This document shows, piece by piece, positions 19,606 to 26,297 of a stretch of DNA of 37,720 nt. The stretch lies in NCBI RefSeq assembly GCF_018260555.1, contig NZ_JAGLBB010000028.1:1-37720 (forward strand), in the 5' to 3' direction. This DNA comes from Deinococcus sp. GTDB lineage: Bacteria > Deinococcota > Deinococci > Deinococcales > Deinococcaceae. The first letter of the stretch is position 1. Every line of letters starts with the position of its first letter. A program made the position numbers and the translations under genes. The notes beneath the pieces are model-generated. The model was not told where the DNA came from. It did not search any database and saw only the letters and a list, made by a program, of their open reading frames with translations.

Positions 19606-20263
19606 ATCCACGCCGGGTTCCCTGCCCGACCAGCCGCACGGTCCCATCCGCATTCTCTTGATCGAGGATCATGCGTTCACCCGTGACGGCCTGCGCGTCA
19701 CCCTGAACCTCGAACCCGACCTGCGCGTCGTCGCCGAGGCCCGAAGCGGCGAAGAAGGCCTCGAACGACTCGACGGCCTGGGCGTGGACGTCGCCGTGAT
19801 CGATATCGGCCTGCCCGGCATGGACGGCATCCGCACGGCCGCAGAGATCCGCCGCCGCTGGCCGGACGTGCGGATCGTGATGCTCACCGCGCACGACCTG
19901 CGCCAGGAAGTGTTCGCGGCGCTCGCCTCGGGCGCCGCCGCCTACTGCCTGAAAAGCGCGCGGCCCGAACTGCTGCTGCTCGCCGTGCGCGCCGCCGCTG
20001 CGGGCAGTGCGTACCTGGACCCGCAGGTGGCGCATCACGTGCTGGGCAGCGTCCGCACGCCCGGCACGGCCCCGCTGCTGACCCCGCGTGAACTCGAAGT
20101 CCTGCGCCTGATTGCCGATGGGTTGCCCAACCGCGACATTGCCACTGAACTGGGCGTGAGCGTCAGCACCGTGAAACTCCACGTGCAGGACATCCTCTTG
20201 AAACTCCAGGCCGCCGACCGGACCCAGGCGGCCGTCAAGGCGCTGCGCCAGGGGTGGCTGTAA
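19598..20263 (+). CDS. NarL/LuxR-family response regulator
   Basis: I prefer the ATG at 19598 to the in-frame ATG at 19583, because GGAGG at 19586-19590 is correctly placed for it. The 221-residue protein has a receiver domain (IRILLIEDHAFTRDGL, phospho-acceptor D69 in VAVIDIGLPGMDG, Lys in AYCLKSARPE) and a C-terminal LuxR-type helix-turn-helix (LTPRELEVLRLIADGLPNRD, then ELGVSVSTVKLHVQDIL). It overlaps the kinase gene, so the pair is co-translated and probably cognate. A classic Kdp system uses KdpE, an OmpR-family regulator with a winged helix; no KdpE is present in this window. Confidence 0.95.
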   Translation: MTESTPGSLPDQPHGPIRILLIEDHAFTRDGLRVTLNLEPDLRVVAEARSGEEGLERLDGLGVDVAVIDIGLPGMDGIRTAAEIRRRWPDVRIVMLTAHDLRQEVFAALASGAAAYCLKSARPELLLLAVRAAAAGSAYLDPQVAHHVLGSVRTPGTAPLLTPRELEVLRLIADGLPNRDIATELGVSVSTVKLHVQDILLKLQAADRTQAAVKALRQGWL

Positions 20264-20621
20264 CGGCCAGCGGACGCTCTTGACATTGTGCGGGCAGGTC
20301 GCGTCATAGGGACTGCGCGCAACTGCGCCACAGTCGCAAAAGCACCGCCTGTGGCTTCATCCCGCCCAATCCGTCTGCTGTTCCCACTCGCATCCGCTCC
20401 GATTGATTCGGTGCAGTTCTGAATCACCCGGAATCCGTGTCACTTTGTGGGCCTTTACTGATTTGGGCAGCGTACCTGGACGTAGCCTTCCGGGCACGCC
20501 ACCGACGTTCCTCGTTTCACGCACCAGATGGCCTCACGCCCGGTTCACTTCAGGCCGGAACCACACACGGCCACGTTCTTGCGGCCCAGCGACGCACGGA
20601 GCCCTCTCCCAGGAGTTCGAC
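20264..20621. other. Intergenic region before the alcohol dehydrogenase
   Basis: Apart from repeat C (20304-20442) this 358-base gap shows an exact TTGACA at 20280-20285 without a convincing -10 partner, and the ribosome-binding site AGGAG (20611-20615) of the dehydrogenase. The 170 bases after the repeat show no recognisable gene or strong hairpin. Confidence 0.45.
20304..20442. repeat. Dispersed palindromic repeat (C)
   Basis: It starts TCATAGGGACTGCG (compare TGATACGGACTGCG in the copy at 23896) and ends GGAATCCGTGTCA. The shared core TCTGCTGTTCCCACTCGCAT lies in the middle, followed by TTGATTCGGTGCAGTTCTGA, which is also found in copy B. It fills the space after the response-regulator gene. 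Confidence 0.75.
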
Positions 20622-21689
20622 ATGACCAGAGTGCACGCCTACGCCGCCCCCGACGCCACCACCCCCCTTCAGGCGCACGTGATCGAGCGCCGGGACCTGA
20701 AACCCACCGACATTCAGATCGAGATTCTGTACAGCGGCGTGTGCCACTCGGACGTGCACCAGGCGCGCAGTGAGTGGGGCCCAGCCATCTACCCGCTGGT
20801 GCCCGGCCATGAGATCGTGGGACGCGTGAGCGCCGTGGGCGGGCAGGTCAGCCGCTTCAAGGTCGGGGATCTCGCGGGGGTGGGCTGCATGGTGGACTCC
20901 TGCCAGCACTGCGATTCCTGCGCCGAGGGCCTCGAACAGTACTGCGAGAACGGCGCTACCTGGACGTACAACTCGCGTGAACGCGACACCAGACTCCCCA
21001 CGCACGGCGGGTACTCCACCGCCATCGTCGTGACCGAAGGCTTCGCCGTGCACGTCCCGGAGTCGCTGGACATCAGGGCGGTTGCGCCGCTGCTGTGCGC
21101 CGGGATCACCATGTTCTCGCCGCTGAACCACTGGAAGATCGGCAAGGGCCACAAGGTCGCCATCGTGGGGCTGGGCGGCCTGGGGCACATGGGCATTAAA
21201 CTGGCGGTCGCGATGGGGGCCGACGTGACGCTGTTCACGACCTCGCAGGGCAAGGCCGACGACGCCCTCCGCCTGGGCGCGCACCACGTGGTACTCAGCA
21301 CCGACAGGGCCGCCATGAAGGCCGCGCGGGGCCGCTTCGATTTCATCATCAGCACTGTGCCCAGCGGCCACGACCTGAATCCCTACCTGATGACCCTCAG
21401 GCGCGACGGGCAACTGGTGATCGTGGGCGCGCTGGAACCCGTCGGCCTCAGCGGCCTGCCCCTGGTCGGGCAGCGGCGCAGCGTGGCGGGCAGCAACATC
21501 GGCGGAATCGCCGAGACGCAGCAGATGCTGGATTTCTGCGCCGAGCACGGCATCGTCCCCGAAGTCGAGATGATCCGCATGCAGGACATCAACGAGGCCT
21601 ACGAGCGCATGCTGAACAACGACGTGAAGTACCGCTTCGTGATCGACATGGCCGCCTACCGCGCCGAGCAGGAACAGGCCAGCGACTGA
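20622..21689 (+). CDS. Zinc-dependent alcohol/aldehyde dehydrogenase (NAD(P)-dependent, CAD/YahK-like)
   Basis: This 355-residue medium-chain dehydrogenase starts at ATG 20622 with AGGAG seven bases before it. The catalytic-zinc residues are visible as the Cys in GVCHSDVHQ and the His-Glu in VPGHEIVG. The structural-zinc cysteines lie in DSCQHCDSCAEGLEQYC. The nucleotide-binding fold carries GLGGLGHMGIKLAVAMGADV. After the second strand the sequence is FTTSQGKADD, which with its Ser/Thr and Lys would suit NADP(H). The overall pattern (NSRERDTRLPTHGGYS) fits the cinnamyl-alcohol-dehydrogenase/YahK type, which reduces many aldehydes. The enzyme should be cytoplasmic. Its TGA stop is the first three bases of dispersed repeat D. 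It seems to be a single-gene transcript. Confidence 0.95.
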   Translation: MTRVHAYAAPDATTPLQAHVIERRDLKPTDIQIEILYSGVCHSDVHQARSEWGPAIYPLVPGHEIVGRVSAVGGQVSRFKVGDLAGVGCMVDSCQHCDSCAEGLEQYCENGATWTYNSRERDTRLPTHGGYSTAIVVTEGFAVHVPESLDIRAVAPLLCAGITMFSPLNHWKIGKGHKVAIVGLGGLGHMGIKLAVAMGADVTLFTTSQGKADDALRLGAHHVVLSTDRAAMKAARGRFDFIISTVPSGHDLNPYLMTLRRDGQLVIVGALEPVGLSGLPLVGQRRSVAGSNIGGIAETQQMLDFCAEHGIVPEVEMIRMQDINEAYERMLNNDVKYRFVIDMAAYRAEQEQASD

Positions 21690-21789
21690 TCCGGACTGCA
21701 TTGGATTTGGTGCAATCCCGAATCAATCCGCGCGGATGCCAGGAGGAATAACAGAGTCCCCTGGGCGGCATGGAGCGGAATCCGTATCA
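21687..21789. repeat. Dispersed palindromic repeat (D), starting at the adh stop codon
   Basis: It begins TGATCCGGACTGC, whose TGA is the stop of the dehydrogenase gene, and ends GGAATCCGTATCA (21777-21789). The interior GAATCAATCCGCGCGGATGC and a following AGGAGGAATAACAGA match the minus-oriented core of copy B. It is about 103 bases long. Confidence 0.78.
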
Positions 21790-22014
21790 GTTGTCCCAGG
21801 CACCCTCCGTCCCCGCCCGCACCAACCGCCCGTGAGGGCACGCGACCGACTCTGGATGAACGGCCGTTCAAGGAAACGTCTGGATGAACGCCGCACTCCC
21901 CGGAAAGCGGGGCGTATGGTACGCAGTGTCGTGCGGCTGGCCGTCCCGTGCCCGTCGCCCTCCCGCCTGCACTGCCCTGACCCCCCCCCTTCCTTCCGAA
22001 CCGGAGGTTCACAT
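21690..22014. other. Intergenic region before transaldolase
   Basis: After repeat D there is a perfect 14-base palindrome, a pair of direct repeats (listed separately) and a possible -10 box TATGGT (21915-21920). CCGGAGG serves as ribosome-binding site for the transaldolase. A run of nine C precedes it. No small gene is convincing. Confidence 0.45.
21851..21890. promoter_or_regulatory. Candidate operator: direct repeats with a perfect palindrome
   Basis: TCTGGATGAACG occurs at 21851-21862 and again at 21879-21890, 28 bases apart start to start. The first copy runs into the perfect palindrome TGAACGGCCGTTCA (21857-21870). This lies about 125 bases upstream of the transaldolase start, ahead of the candidate -10. 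Symmetry and repetition suggest a regulator binding site; the regulator is unknown. Confidence 0.4.
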
Positions 22015-22947
22015 ATGAACGCACTTGAACAACTCAAGCAGATGACGGTTGTCGTGGCCGACACGGGCGACCTGGACGCCATCCGCCGCTACCAGCCGCA
22101 GGACTGCACCACCAATCCCTCACTGATCCTGAAGGCCGCCAGCCTCAGCGGGTACGCGCAGGTATTGAAGGAAGCGCAGGGACTCGGGGATGTCGAGGCC
22201 GCCATCGATCAGCTGACCGTGCGCATCGGGACCGAACTGACCCGCATCGTGCCCGGTTACGTCAGCACCGAGGTGGACGCCCGCCTGTCCTTCGACACGG
22301 ACGCCATGCTCACCAAGGCCCGCCACCTGATCGACCTGTACGCCGCGCAGGGCGTGAGCAAGGACCGCATCCTGATCAAACTGGCGACCACCTGGGAGGG
22401 TGTGCAGGCCGCCCGCGTGCTGGAAGCCGAGGGCATCCGCTGCAACATGACGCTGGTGTTCAGCCTGGAGCAGGCCGTGGCCGCCGCGCAGGCCGGCGCG
22501 TACCTGATCTCGCCGTTCGTGGGCCGCATCACCGACTGGTACAAGAAGAGCACCGGCACCGCCGATTACGCCATCGACGAGGACCCGGGCGTGCAGAGCG
22601 TGCGCACCATCTACCGTCACTTCAAGACGCAGGGGTACCCCACGGTCGTCATGGGCGCGTCGTTCCGCAGCGCCGCGCAGGTCCGCGCACTGGCCGGGTG
22701 CGACCGCCTGACCGTCAGCCCCGCCCTGCTGGGCGAACTGGCCGCCGACAACACCCCGCTGGAGCGGGCACTGAGAGACGAGCCCGCCACCGAGACGGAA
22801 GCGGCCGTGACCGAAGCCGACTTCCGCTGGGCGCTGGCCGCCAACCCCATGGCGAACGAGAAACTCGCCGAGGGCATCCGGGGCTTCCACGAGGACACCC
22901 AGAAACTGCGCGCCCTGCTGCTGACCCCACAGACCGCCACCGCCTGA
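22015..22947 (+). CDS. tal: Transaldolase
   Basis: Transaldolase moves a three-carbon dihydroxyacetone unit between sugar phosphates in the pentose phosphate pathway. ATG 22015 follows CCGGAGG and gives 310 residues, close to the 315 or so usual for the TalA/TalB type. Signatures include DCTTNPSLILKAA near the N-terminus, the Schiff-base Lys in RILIKLATTWEGVQAARVL, CNMTLVFSLEQAVAAAQAGA and LISPFVGRITDWYKK. Near the C-terminus are VVMGASFRSAAQVRALAGCD and LTVSPALLGEL. The protein is cytoplasmic. It stands alone between two repeat-bearing gaps. High confidence. Confidence 0.97.
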   Translation: MNALEQLKQMTVVVADTGDLDAIRRYQPQDCTTNPSLILKAASLSGYAQVLKEAQGLGDVEAAIDQLTVRIGTELTRIVPGYVSTEVDARLSFDTDAMLTKARHLIDLYAAQGVSKDRILIKLATTWEGVQAARVLEAEGIRCNMTLVFSLEQAVAAAQAGAYLISPFVGRITDWYKKSTGTADYAIDEDPGVQSVRTIYRHFKTQGYPTVVMGASFRSAAQVRALAGCDRLTVSPALLGELAADNTPLERALRDEPATETEAAVTEADFRWALAANPMANEKLAEGIRGFHEDTQKLRALLLTPQTATA

Positions 22948-22972
22948 GCGCCCACGCTCCCGGCACCCCGCG

Positions 22973-23076
22973 TCATCCGGACTGCGTTCCATACCGTGAA
23001 AGGGGGGTCTGTTGTTCCTCCGCGTATCCGCCCGGCTTAATTCGGTGCAGTCCCGGATCAATCGCAATGCGCATCA
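22973..23076. repeat. Dispersed palindromic repeat (E)
   Basis: It starts TCATCCGGACTGCG and contains the core TCTGTTGTTCCTCCGCGTAT and TTCGGTGCAGTCCCGGATCA, ending CAATGCGCATCA. The ends are more degenerate than in other copies. It lies between transaldolase and the DUF305 gene. Confidence 0.7.
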
Positions 23077-23111
23077 GATCGGGCGCCAGTCGGTGCCGGC
23101 GGCCCACGTGC

Positions 23112-23141
23112 TTTACACGAGTTTGGCAGAAGGCGTACCCT
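23112..23141 (+). promoter_or_regulatory. Promoter of the DUF305 gene, probably giving a leaderless mRNA
   Basis: A -35 box TTTACA (23112-23117) and a -10 box TACCCT (23136-23141) are separated by 18 bases. The GTG start codon lies 7 bases after the -10 box and there is no well-placed Shine-Dalgarno, so transcription probably begins at or next to the start codon, as is common in Deinococcus. Confidence 0.55.
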
Positions 23142-23148
23142 CGGTTAC

Positions 23149-23760
23149 GTGACGCACCTTCCGGCCCCTATCCCCACACTGCGCGCTTTCCTGATCACGC
23201 TGACGCTGCTGTCAGCAGGGGCGTCGGCGCAGACGGCCATGCCGGGCATGCATCACAGCGCCGCGCCGGGCGCCGAGGCCGCGGGCCCCGGGAGTCAGGG
23301 CGCGGAACTGAGCGCGTTGCGGAAATTGCGGGGCCGGGCGTTCGACCGGGCGTTCCTGAGCATGATGGTTCCCCACCACCAGATGGCCGTCGCCATGGCC
23401 CGCGCCGCGCTGCCAGTCAGCCGGGACGCCAAAGTCAAGGCCTGGACAACCGCTGTGATCCGCGACCAGACGCGTGAGATCGTGCAGATGAACACCCTGC
23501 TGGGCACGTTCGGAGGAGCGGACCCGGCCATGAGTGCCGGGATGAGCGGGATGTCCAGCGCGCCGAAGGCAGCCGGGAATCCCGACGTGGCGTTCGTGCA
23601 GGGCATGCTGCCCCACCACGCGGCTGCGGTGGACATGGCCAACCTCGCCCTGCAACAGGGTCAGGACGCACGGGTACTGAAGCTCGCGCGCGACATCGTG
23701 ACCGCGCAGGCCAGCGAGATGTACAGCTACCGCACGTGGCTCAGGGCGCGCGGCCTGTAG
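23149..23760 (+). CDS. Secreted DUF305 protein
   Basis: The GTG start at 23149 is chosen for its distance to the -10 box and because it opens a signal peptide (LRAFLITLTLLSAGASAQ, cut after ASA near residue 28). The 203-residue product has two DUF305 half-repeats: FDRAFLSMMVPHHQMAVAMA and FVQGMLPHHAAAVDMANLAL. Both carry the His-His pair and surrounding Met/His typical of this ferritin-like four-helix family. A Met/His-rich MPGMHHSA lies just after the signal sequence. DUF305 proteins are exported and often found near copper or metal-handling genes, so metal binding is likely, but no metal gene is adjacent here and function is not established. Confidence 0.9.
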   Translation: MTHLPAPIPTLRAFLITLTLLSAGASAQTAMPGMHHSAAPGAEAAGPGSQGAELSALRKLRGRAFDRAFLSMMVPHHQMAVAMARAALPVSRDAKVKAWTTAVIRDQTREIVQMNTLLGTFGGADPAMSAGMSGMSSAPKAAGNPDVAFVQGMLPHHAAAVDMANLALQQGQDARVLKLARDIVTAQASEMYSYRTWLRARGL

Positions 23761-23895
23761 GATAGGTCGCACCGAAAAACAATGCGTTTATCTTGCAGAT
23801 AAACCGCGCAGAGCGCGGAGCAAAAGAAGGACATTGAAGTGGGACTGGAGAGCTTCCGGCGGTTTCCCGGAATCTCGTCATGTCAGCTTGGACGT

Positions 23896-24000
23896 TGATA
23901 CGGACTGCGGTTGAAGGGGCAGCAAAGACCGTTCAATCCCAGCGGACGCGAGTAGGGACAACAGATGCCCCTTCGCGGAATGGCACGGCAGTCCGCCTGA
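23896..24000. repeat. Dispersed palindromic repeat (F1)
   Basis: It starts TGATACGGACTGCGG and contains CAGCGGACGCGAGTAGGGAC followed by AACAGATGCCCCTTCGCGGA, the same core orientation as copies B and D. It ends in CGGCAGTCCGCCTGA, and its last TGA is also the first three bases of copy F2, which points the other way. Confidence 0.78.
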
Positions 24001-24091
24001 TACGGATTCCGCTCCATCGGCGTCTGTTGTCCCTACTCGCATTCCCCCGGACTCAATCGGAACTGCACCGAATCAACCACTGTCCGTATGA
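23998..24091. repeat. Dispersed palindromic repeat (F2), head-on to F1
   Basis: It begins TGATACGGATTCCGCTCC, carries GTCTGTTGTCCCTACTCGCA, and ends CACTGTCCGTATGA. Its core is the reverse complement of the F1 core, so F1 and F2 together form a large imperfect inverted repeat of about 195 bases that could fold back on itself. Confidence 0.78.
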
Positions 24092-24122
24092 CAGACGTGC
24101 GGAGGCCCCGCGTTCGCAGGGC

Positions 24123-24178
24123 TTACGCGGACTCCGATTGAATGGCTTGCAAAGCCGCGCGGTCGAAGTCCATATCAC
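24123..24178. repeat. Degenerate short copy of the dispersed repeat (G)
   Basis: TTACGCGGACTCCGATTGAA at one end and GTCCATATCA at the other resemble family ends, with little of the core between. Low sequence identity makes this the least certain copy. Confidence 0.4.
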
Positions 24179-24241
24179 GGGTACCAGGGTCTGTCAGGCA
24201 GGCGCCAGCAGAGGCGCGGGGGCCTACGCCCGCCTACCGTT

Positions 24242-24266
24242 CAGCCCGACATGAGGTGTCGGGCTG
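24242..24266. promoter_or_regulatory. Perfect 10-bp stem-loop upstream of the peptide gene
   Basis: CAGCCCGACA and TGTCGGGCTG form a perfect stem around the loop TGAGG. No T-run follows, so it is not a standard terminator. It lies 80 bases upstream of the small peptide gene and could be an operator, an attenuator or a boundary element. Confidence 0.45.
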
Positions 24267-24346
24267 CGACCACATGCTTCCCCTTGTGACGCCAGAGAGG
24301 TGTTCACAGCGTGCAGGACGCGGTTTGTCTTGGCTGGGGAGGTCAT

Positions 24347-24478
24347 ATGGCTCGGAAGGTGACGTGGTTGGTGCTGGTGCTGGCGGGTCTGCTGTGCGGC
24401 GGCCTGAGTGTCGGGGCGGCTGGGGGCAATGGCGCTGCGGTGCTGGTGGAGGGAACGTCTCCACCCATGGGCGGCTGA
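24347..24478 (+). CDS. 43-residue exported peptide precursor (candidate signalling peptide)
   Basis: The ATG at 24347 has a strong ribosome-binding site GGGGAGG five bases upstream. The product begins MARKVTWLVLVLAGLLCGG, a basic start plus hydrophobic helix typical of a Sec signal sequence. It then has SVGA, a fair signal-peptidase I site, leaving a tail of about 19 residues ending GGNGAAVLVEGTSPPMGG. The Cys is not in a good lipobox because the preceding residue is Leu. The gene is 160 bases upstream of, and co-directional with, a TPR-winged helix regulator. Exported pro-peptides next to TPR regulators are the layout of Phr/Rap, PapR/PlcR-type systems, so a secreted signal is a reasonable hypothesis. 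Its stop TGA is the first three bases of repeat H. I know of no homologue. Confidence 0.55.
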   Translation: MARKVTWLVLVLAGLLCGGLSVGAAGGNGAAVLVEGTSPPMGG

Positions 24479-24614
24479 TACGGTTTTGGCAGAATGGAGC
24501 TGCGGGCGGCGCTTTCCCGCCTGTGGTGCAGTGGTGCGAAACCTGTCTGCTGTTCCTCCTCGCATCCACTCGGACGGATTCGCCACTGCACCAGATCAGT
24601 CGGAATCAGCATGA
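24476..24614. repeat. Dispersed palindromic repeat (H), starting at the peptide stop codon
   Basis: It begins TGATACGGTTTTGG, with TGA serving as the stop of the 43-residue gene. It contains GGGCGGCGCTTTCCCGCCTG (matching copy B) and TCTGCTGTTCCTCCTCGCAT (matching copy C), and ends CGGAATCAGCATGA. It lies between the peptide gene and the regulator, ending 12 bases before the regulator -10 box. Confidence 0.8.
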
Positions 24615-24626
24615 GGCCTGCTCCCT

Positions 24627-24632
24627 TACACT
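24627..24632 (+). promoter_or_regulatory. -10 box for the TPR regulator (leaderless start)
   Basis: TACACT is followed after 6 bases by the GTG start codon, with no Shine-Dalgarno. The same hexamer at the same place occurs before the WYL regulator gene. A matching -35 box is not obvious; that region is the end of repeat H. Confidence 0.45.
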
Positions 24633-24638
24633 GAGCGG

Positions 24639-26237
24639 GTGCCGGACAGGGAGTTCTTCGTCGTGCTGGAATCGCTGCTGGCTGCCGGGGAGTGGTCAGC
24701 GGCGCATTCGTATTTCAGGCTGGGGGCGCGGGATGTCAAGCGCCGCGAGGACGGCCTGAAACTCTGCGCTCTTCTGAAGCGGGTTCCGGCGGATGTCCGG
24801 GTGGGGGAGGAGTGGCGGGAGACGCGGGTATGGGTGGCCTACCGCGCCGGGGATCAGGCGCTGCTGCGTGAGGTGGTGGCGGCGCACCCTGGCCTGCACC
24901 CGGGCGTTGAAGCGTACCTGGGTGCGTGGCAGCGTCCCTGGCAGGAGGTGCTGGAATGCGCGCAGCGTGCCCTGGACGGCGAGGACAGCGGATTGGGCCT
25001 GGTCATGGCGAGGCGCTTCCGGGCCGTGGCGCTGGCGCAGCTGGGCAGTCCAGGCTGGGAGGAAGCGTTCCGGAACGCCCTGGGGGCTCCTCAGTCGGAC
25101 CGGGACCGTGGGCTCCTGTGCCTGGAGTTCGGGCATCAACTCGTCGGCGCGGGCCGCGAGGGAGCCGCGCGGGACGTGTGGGCGCAGGCGGCCAGCTACC
25201 TGAGTGCGGATGCCTGGGCACTCACGCAGGCGTTCTCGAACCTGGGCATCACGTGCCTGCGGTTGGATGACCTGCCGGCCGCCGAGCGGGCCTTAGCGCG
25301 GGCCGTGAAGGTCGCGCAGGGGAGCGAGGCGCGCGGGCCACTGTCTATCGGGTGGCGCGGCCTGGGCAGCCTGTATCTCTGGAGTGGGCAGCTGGGCCGC
25401 GCCGAGCACGCCTACCGGACTGCGGATGAAAAGGCGGACGACGTGCCCCTGACCGTGATGGCCCGGCGGGGTCTGGGCCGTGTCCTGCGGGCGCGTGGGC
25501 ATCTGGACGAGGCGCTGGGCGTGCTGCGCTCGGCGCTGCTGCATGCGGGTGTCAGGGACGGGGACCGGCACGCGGCGTTCACGGATCTGGCAGGTGTGCA
25601 GGTCCTGATCGGGGACCGCGCGGGCGCCCGCGCGAGTCTGGAGCGGGTAGAGCGGGGGGATGTGGTGGACGCGTGGCGCACGCAGATCGTCCGGGCGGAA
25701 CTGGCCCGCCTGGAGGGCGAGCCAGGGTGGGCCGCGCACCTCCAGGGGATCGCGCCAGGGCATCACCTGGTGCGGCAGGAAGCGCGGGTCTTTCCGGACA
25801 CCCTGGCGGCCGCCGGGGTGGTGGAGGCCACGCCGGAGTGGTGGATCGGCGTGAATCTGGACGGCCCGGTTCGGGTGGTGACGGCCTCGGGTTCCGTCGC
25901 GCTGCGGCCGACCGAGGCGTCCCTGCTGGCGTTCCTGGCGGTGCACCAGGGCAGTGTGCTAGTGGAACGCGCCCTGGAGGCCCTGGACCTGGGGGGCGGT
26001 GACCTGCGGCGGCAGAAGCGGCAACTGAACCGGGTGGTGCAGGGCCTGCGCGAAGCGCTGGGCTGGCCGGCCGCCGTGGAGCACTCCCGTACCCTCGTGT
26101 CCCTGTCACGCGAGCCCCGCTGGACCCTGCATGTCCCGCAGGACGCGTTGCGCCTGGACGACTTCTGCGAGGGCAGCCTGGACCCATGGATCACCGAGTA
26201 CCGATCTGACATGACCATGCGCAGCCTTCCTGACTGA
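24639..26237 (+). CDS. TPR-repeat regulator with C-terminal winged-helix domain
   Basis: The GTG start at 24639 (PDREFFVVLESLLAAGEW) lies just after a -10 box and gives 532 residues. Residues about 1-390 are helical repeats of TPR type: AFSNLGITCLRLDDLPAAER, GWRGLGSLYLWSGQLGRAEH, ARRGLGRVLRARGHLDEALG and DLAGVQVLIGDRAGARASLE show the alternating Ala/Gly/Leu pattern. Residues about 400-505 (SGSVALRPTEASLLAFLAVH, then RQKRQLNRVVQGLREALGW) look like an OmpR/SARP-type winged helix, in reverse order to actinobacterial SARPs. No sensor or kinase domain is present, so it probably binds a small molecule or peptide through the TPR part and DNA through the C-terminus. It lies downstream of an exported-peptide gene and upstream of a WYL regulator and the cas operon. 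Its targets are unknown. Confidence 0.75.
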   Translation: MPDREFFVVLESLLAAGEWSAAHSYFRLGARDVKRREDGLKLCALLKRVPADVRVGEEWRETRVWVAYRAGDQALLREVVAAHPGLHPGVEAYLGAWQRPWQEVLECAQRALDGEDSGLGLVMARRFRAVALAQLGSPGWEEAFRNALGAPQSDRDRGLLCLEFGHQLVGAGREGAARDVWAQAASYLSADAWALTQAFSNLGITCLRLDDLPAAERALARAVKVAQGSEARGPLSIGWRGLGSLYLWSGQLGRAEHAYRTADEKADDVPLTVMARRGLGRVLRARGHLDEALGVLRSALLHAGVRDGDRHAAFTDLAGVQVLIGDRAGARASLERVERGDVVDAWRTQIVRAELARLEGEPGWAAHLQGIAPGHHLVRQEARVFPDTLAAAGVVEATPEWWIGVNLDGPVRVVTASGSVALRPTEASLLAFLAVHQGSVLVERALEALDLGGGDLRRQKRQLNRVVQGLREALGWPAAVEHSRTLVSLSREPRWTLHVPQDALRLDDFCEGSLDPWITEYRSDMTMRSLPD

Positions 26238-26284
26238 GAGCGGCGCGAATCCTGGGGGTGGTCAATCTGGAGTCAGCGTTCCGG

Positions 26285-26290
26285 TACACT
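26285..26290 (+). promoter_or_regulatory. -10 box for the WYL regulator (leaderless start)
   Basis: TACACT precedes the ATG at 26298 by 7 bases and no ribosome-binding site is seen. The -35 region (around 26262) is weak, which would suit a promoter that needs an activator. Confidence 0.45.
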
Positions 26291-26297
26291 GCGCGGC

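Larger units (their letters stand above)
23761..24346. other. 586-base intergenic region with tandem hairpins and repeat copies
   Basis: Two adjacent hairpins follow the DUF305 stop: GTTTATC-TTGCA-GATAAAC (23786-23804) and CCGCGC-AGA-GCGCGG (23804-23818), without a T-run. They may end transcription or protect the 3' end. Then come repeat copies F1, F2 and G, and a 10-bp stem-loop at 24242-24266. I find no convincing gene: open frames here pass through repeat sequence and lack ribosome-binding sites. Confidence 0.5.

Noticed and set aside
20280..20308. Promoter starting at the exact TTGACA after the response-regulator gene
   Set aside because: No TANNNT-like -10 box lies at the correct spacing, and the next 300 bases hold repeat C and no adjacent gene start.
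20403..20621. A 73-codon N-terminal extension of the alcohol dehydrogenase
   Set aside because: It begins in repeat C, has no match to the family, and the ATG at 20622 has a good AGGAG site and normal enzyme length.
24347..24478. Reading the small exported peptide as a lipoprotein because of the Cys in AGLLCGG
   Set aside because: The residue before Cys is Leu; a lipobox needs Gly, Ala or Ser there. A signal-peptidase I site (SVGA) fits better.
23880..24759. Open frames of 124 and 205 codons around the repeat cluster
   Set aside because: They read through repeat copies and the peptide gene in another frame, have no ribosome-binding site and no recognisable protein features.
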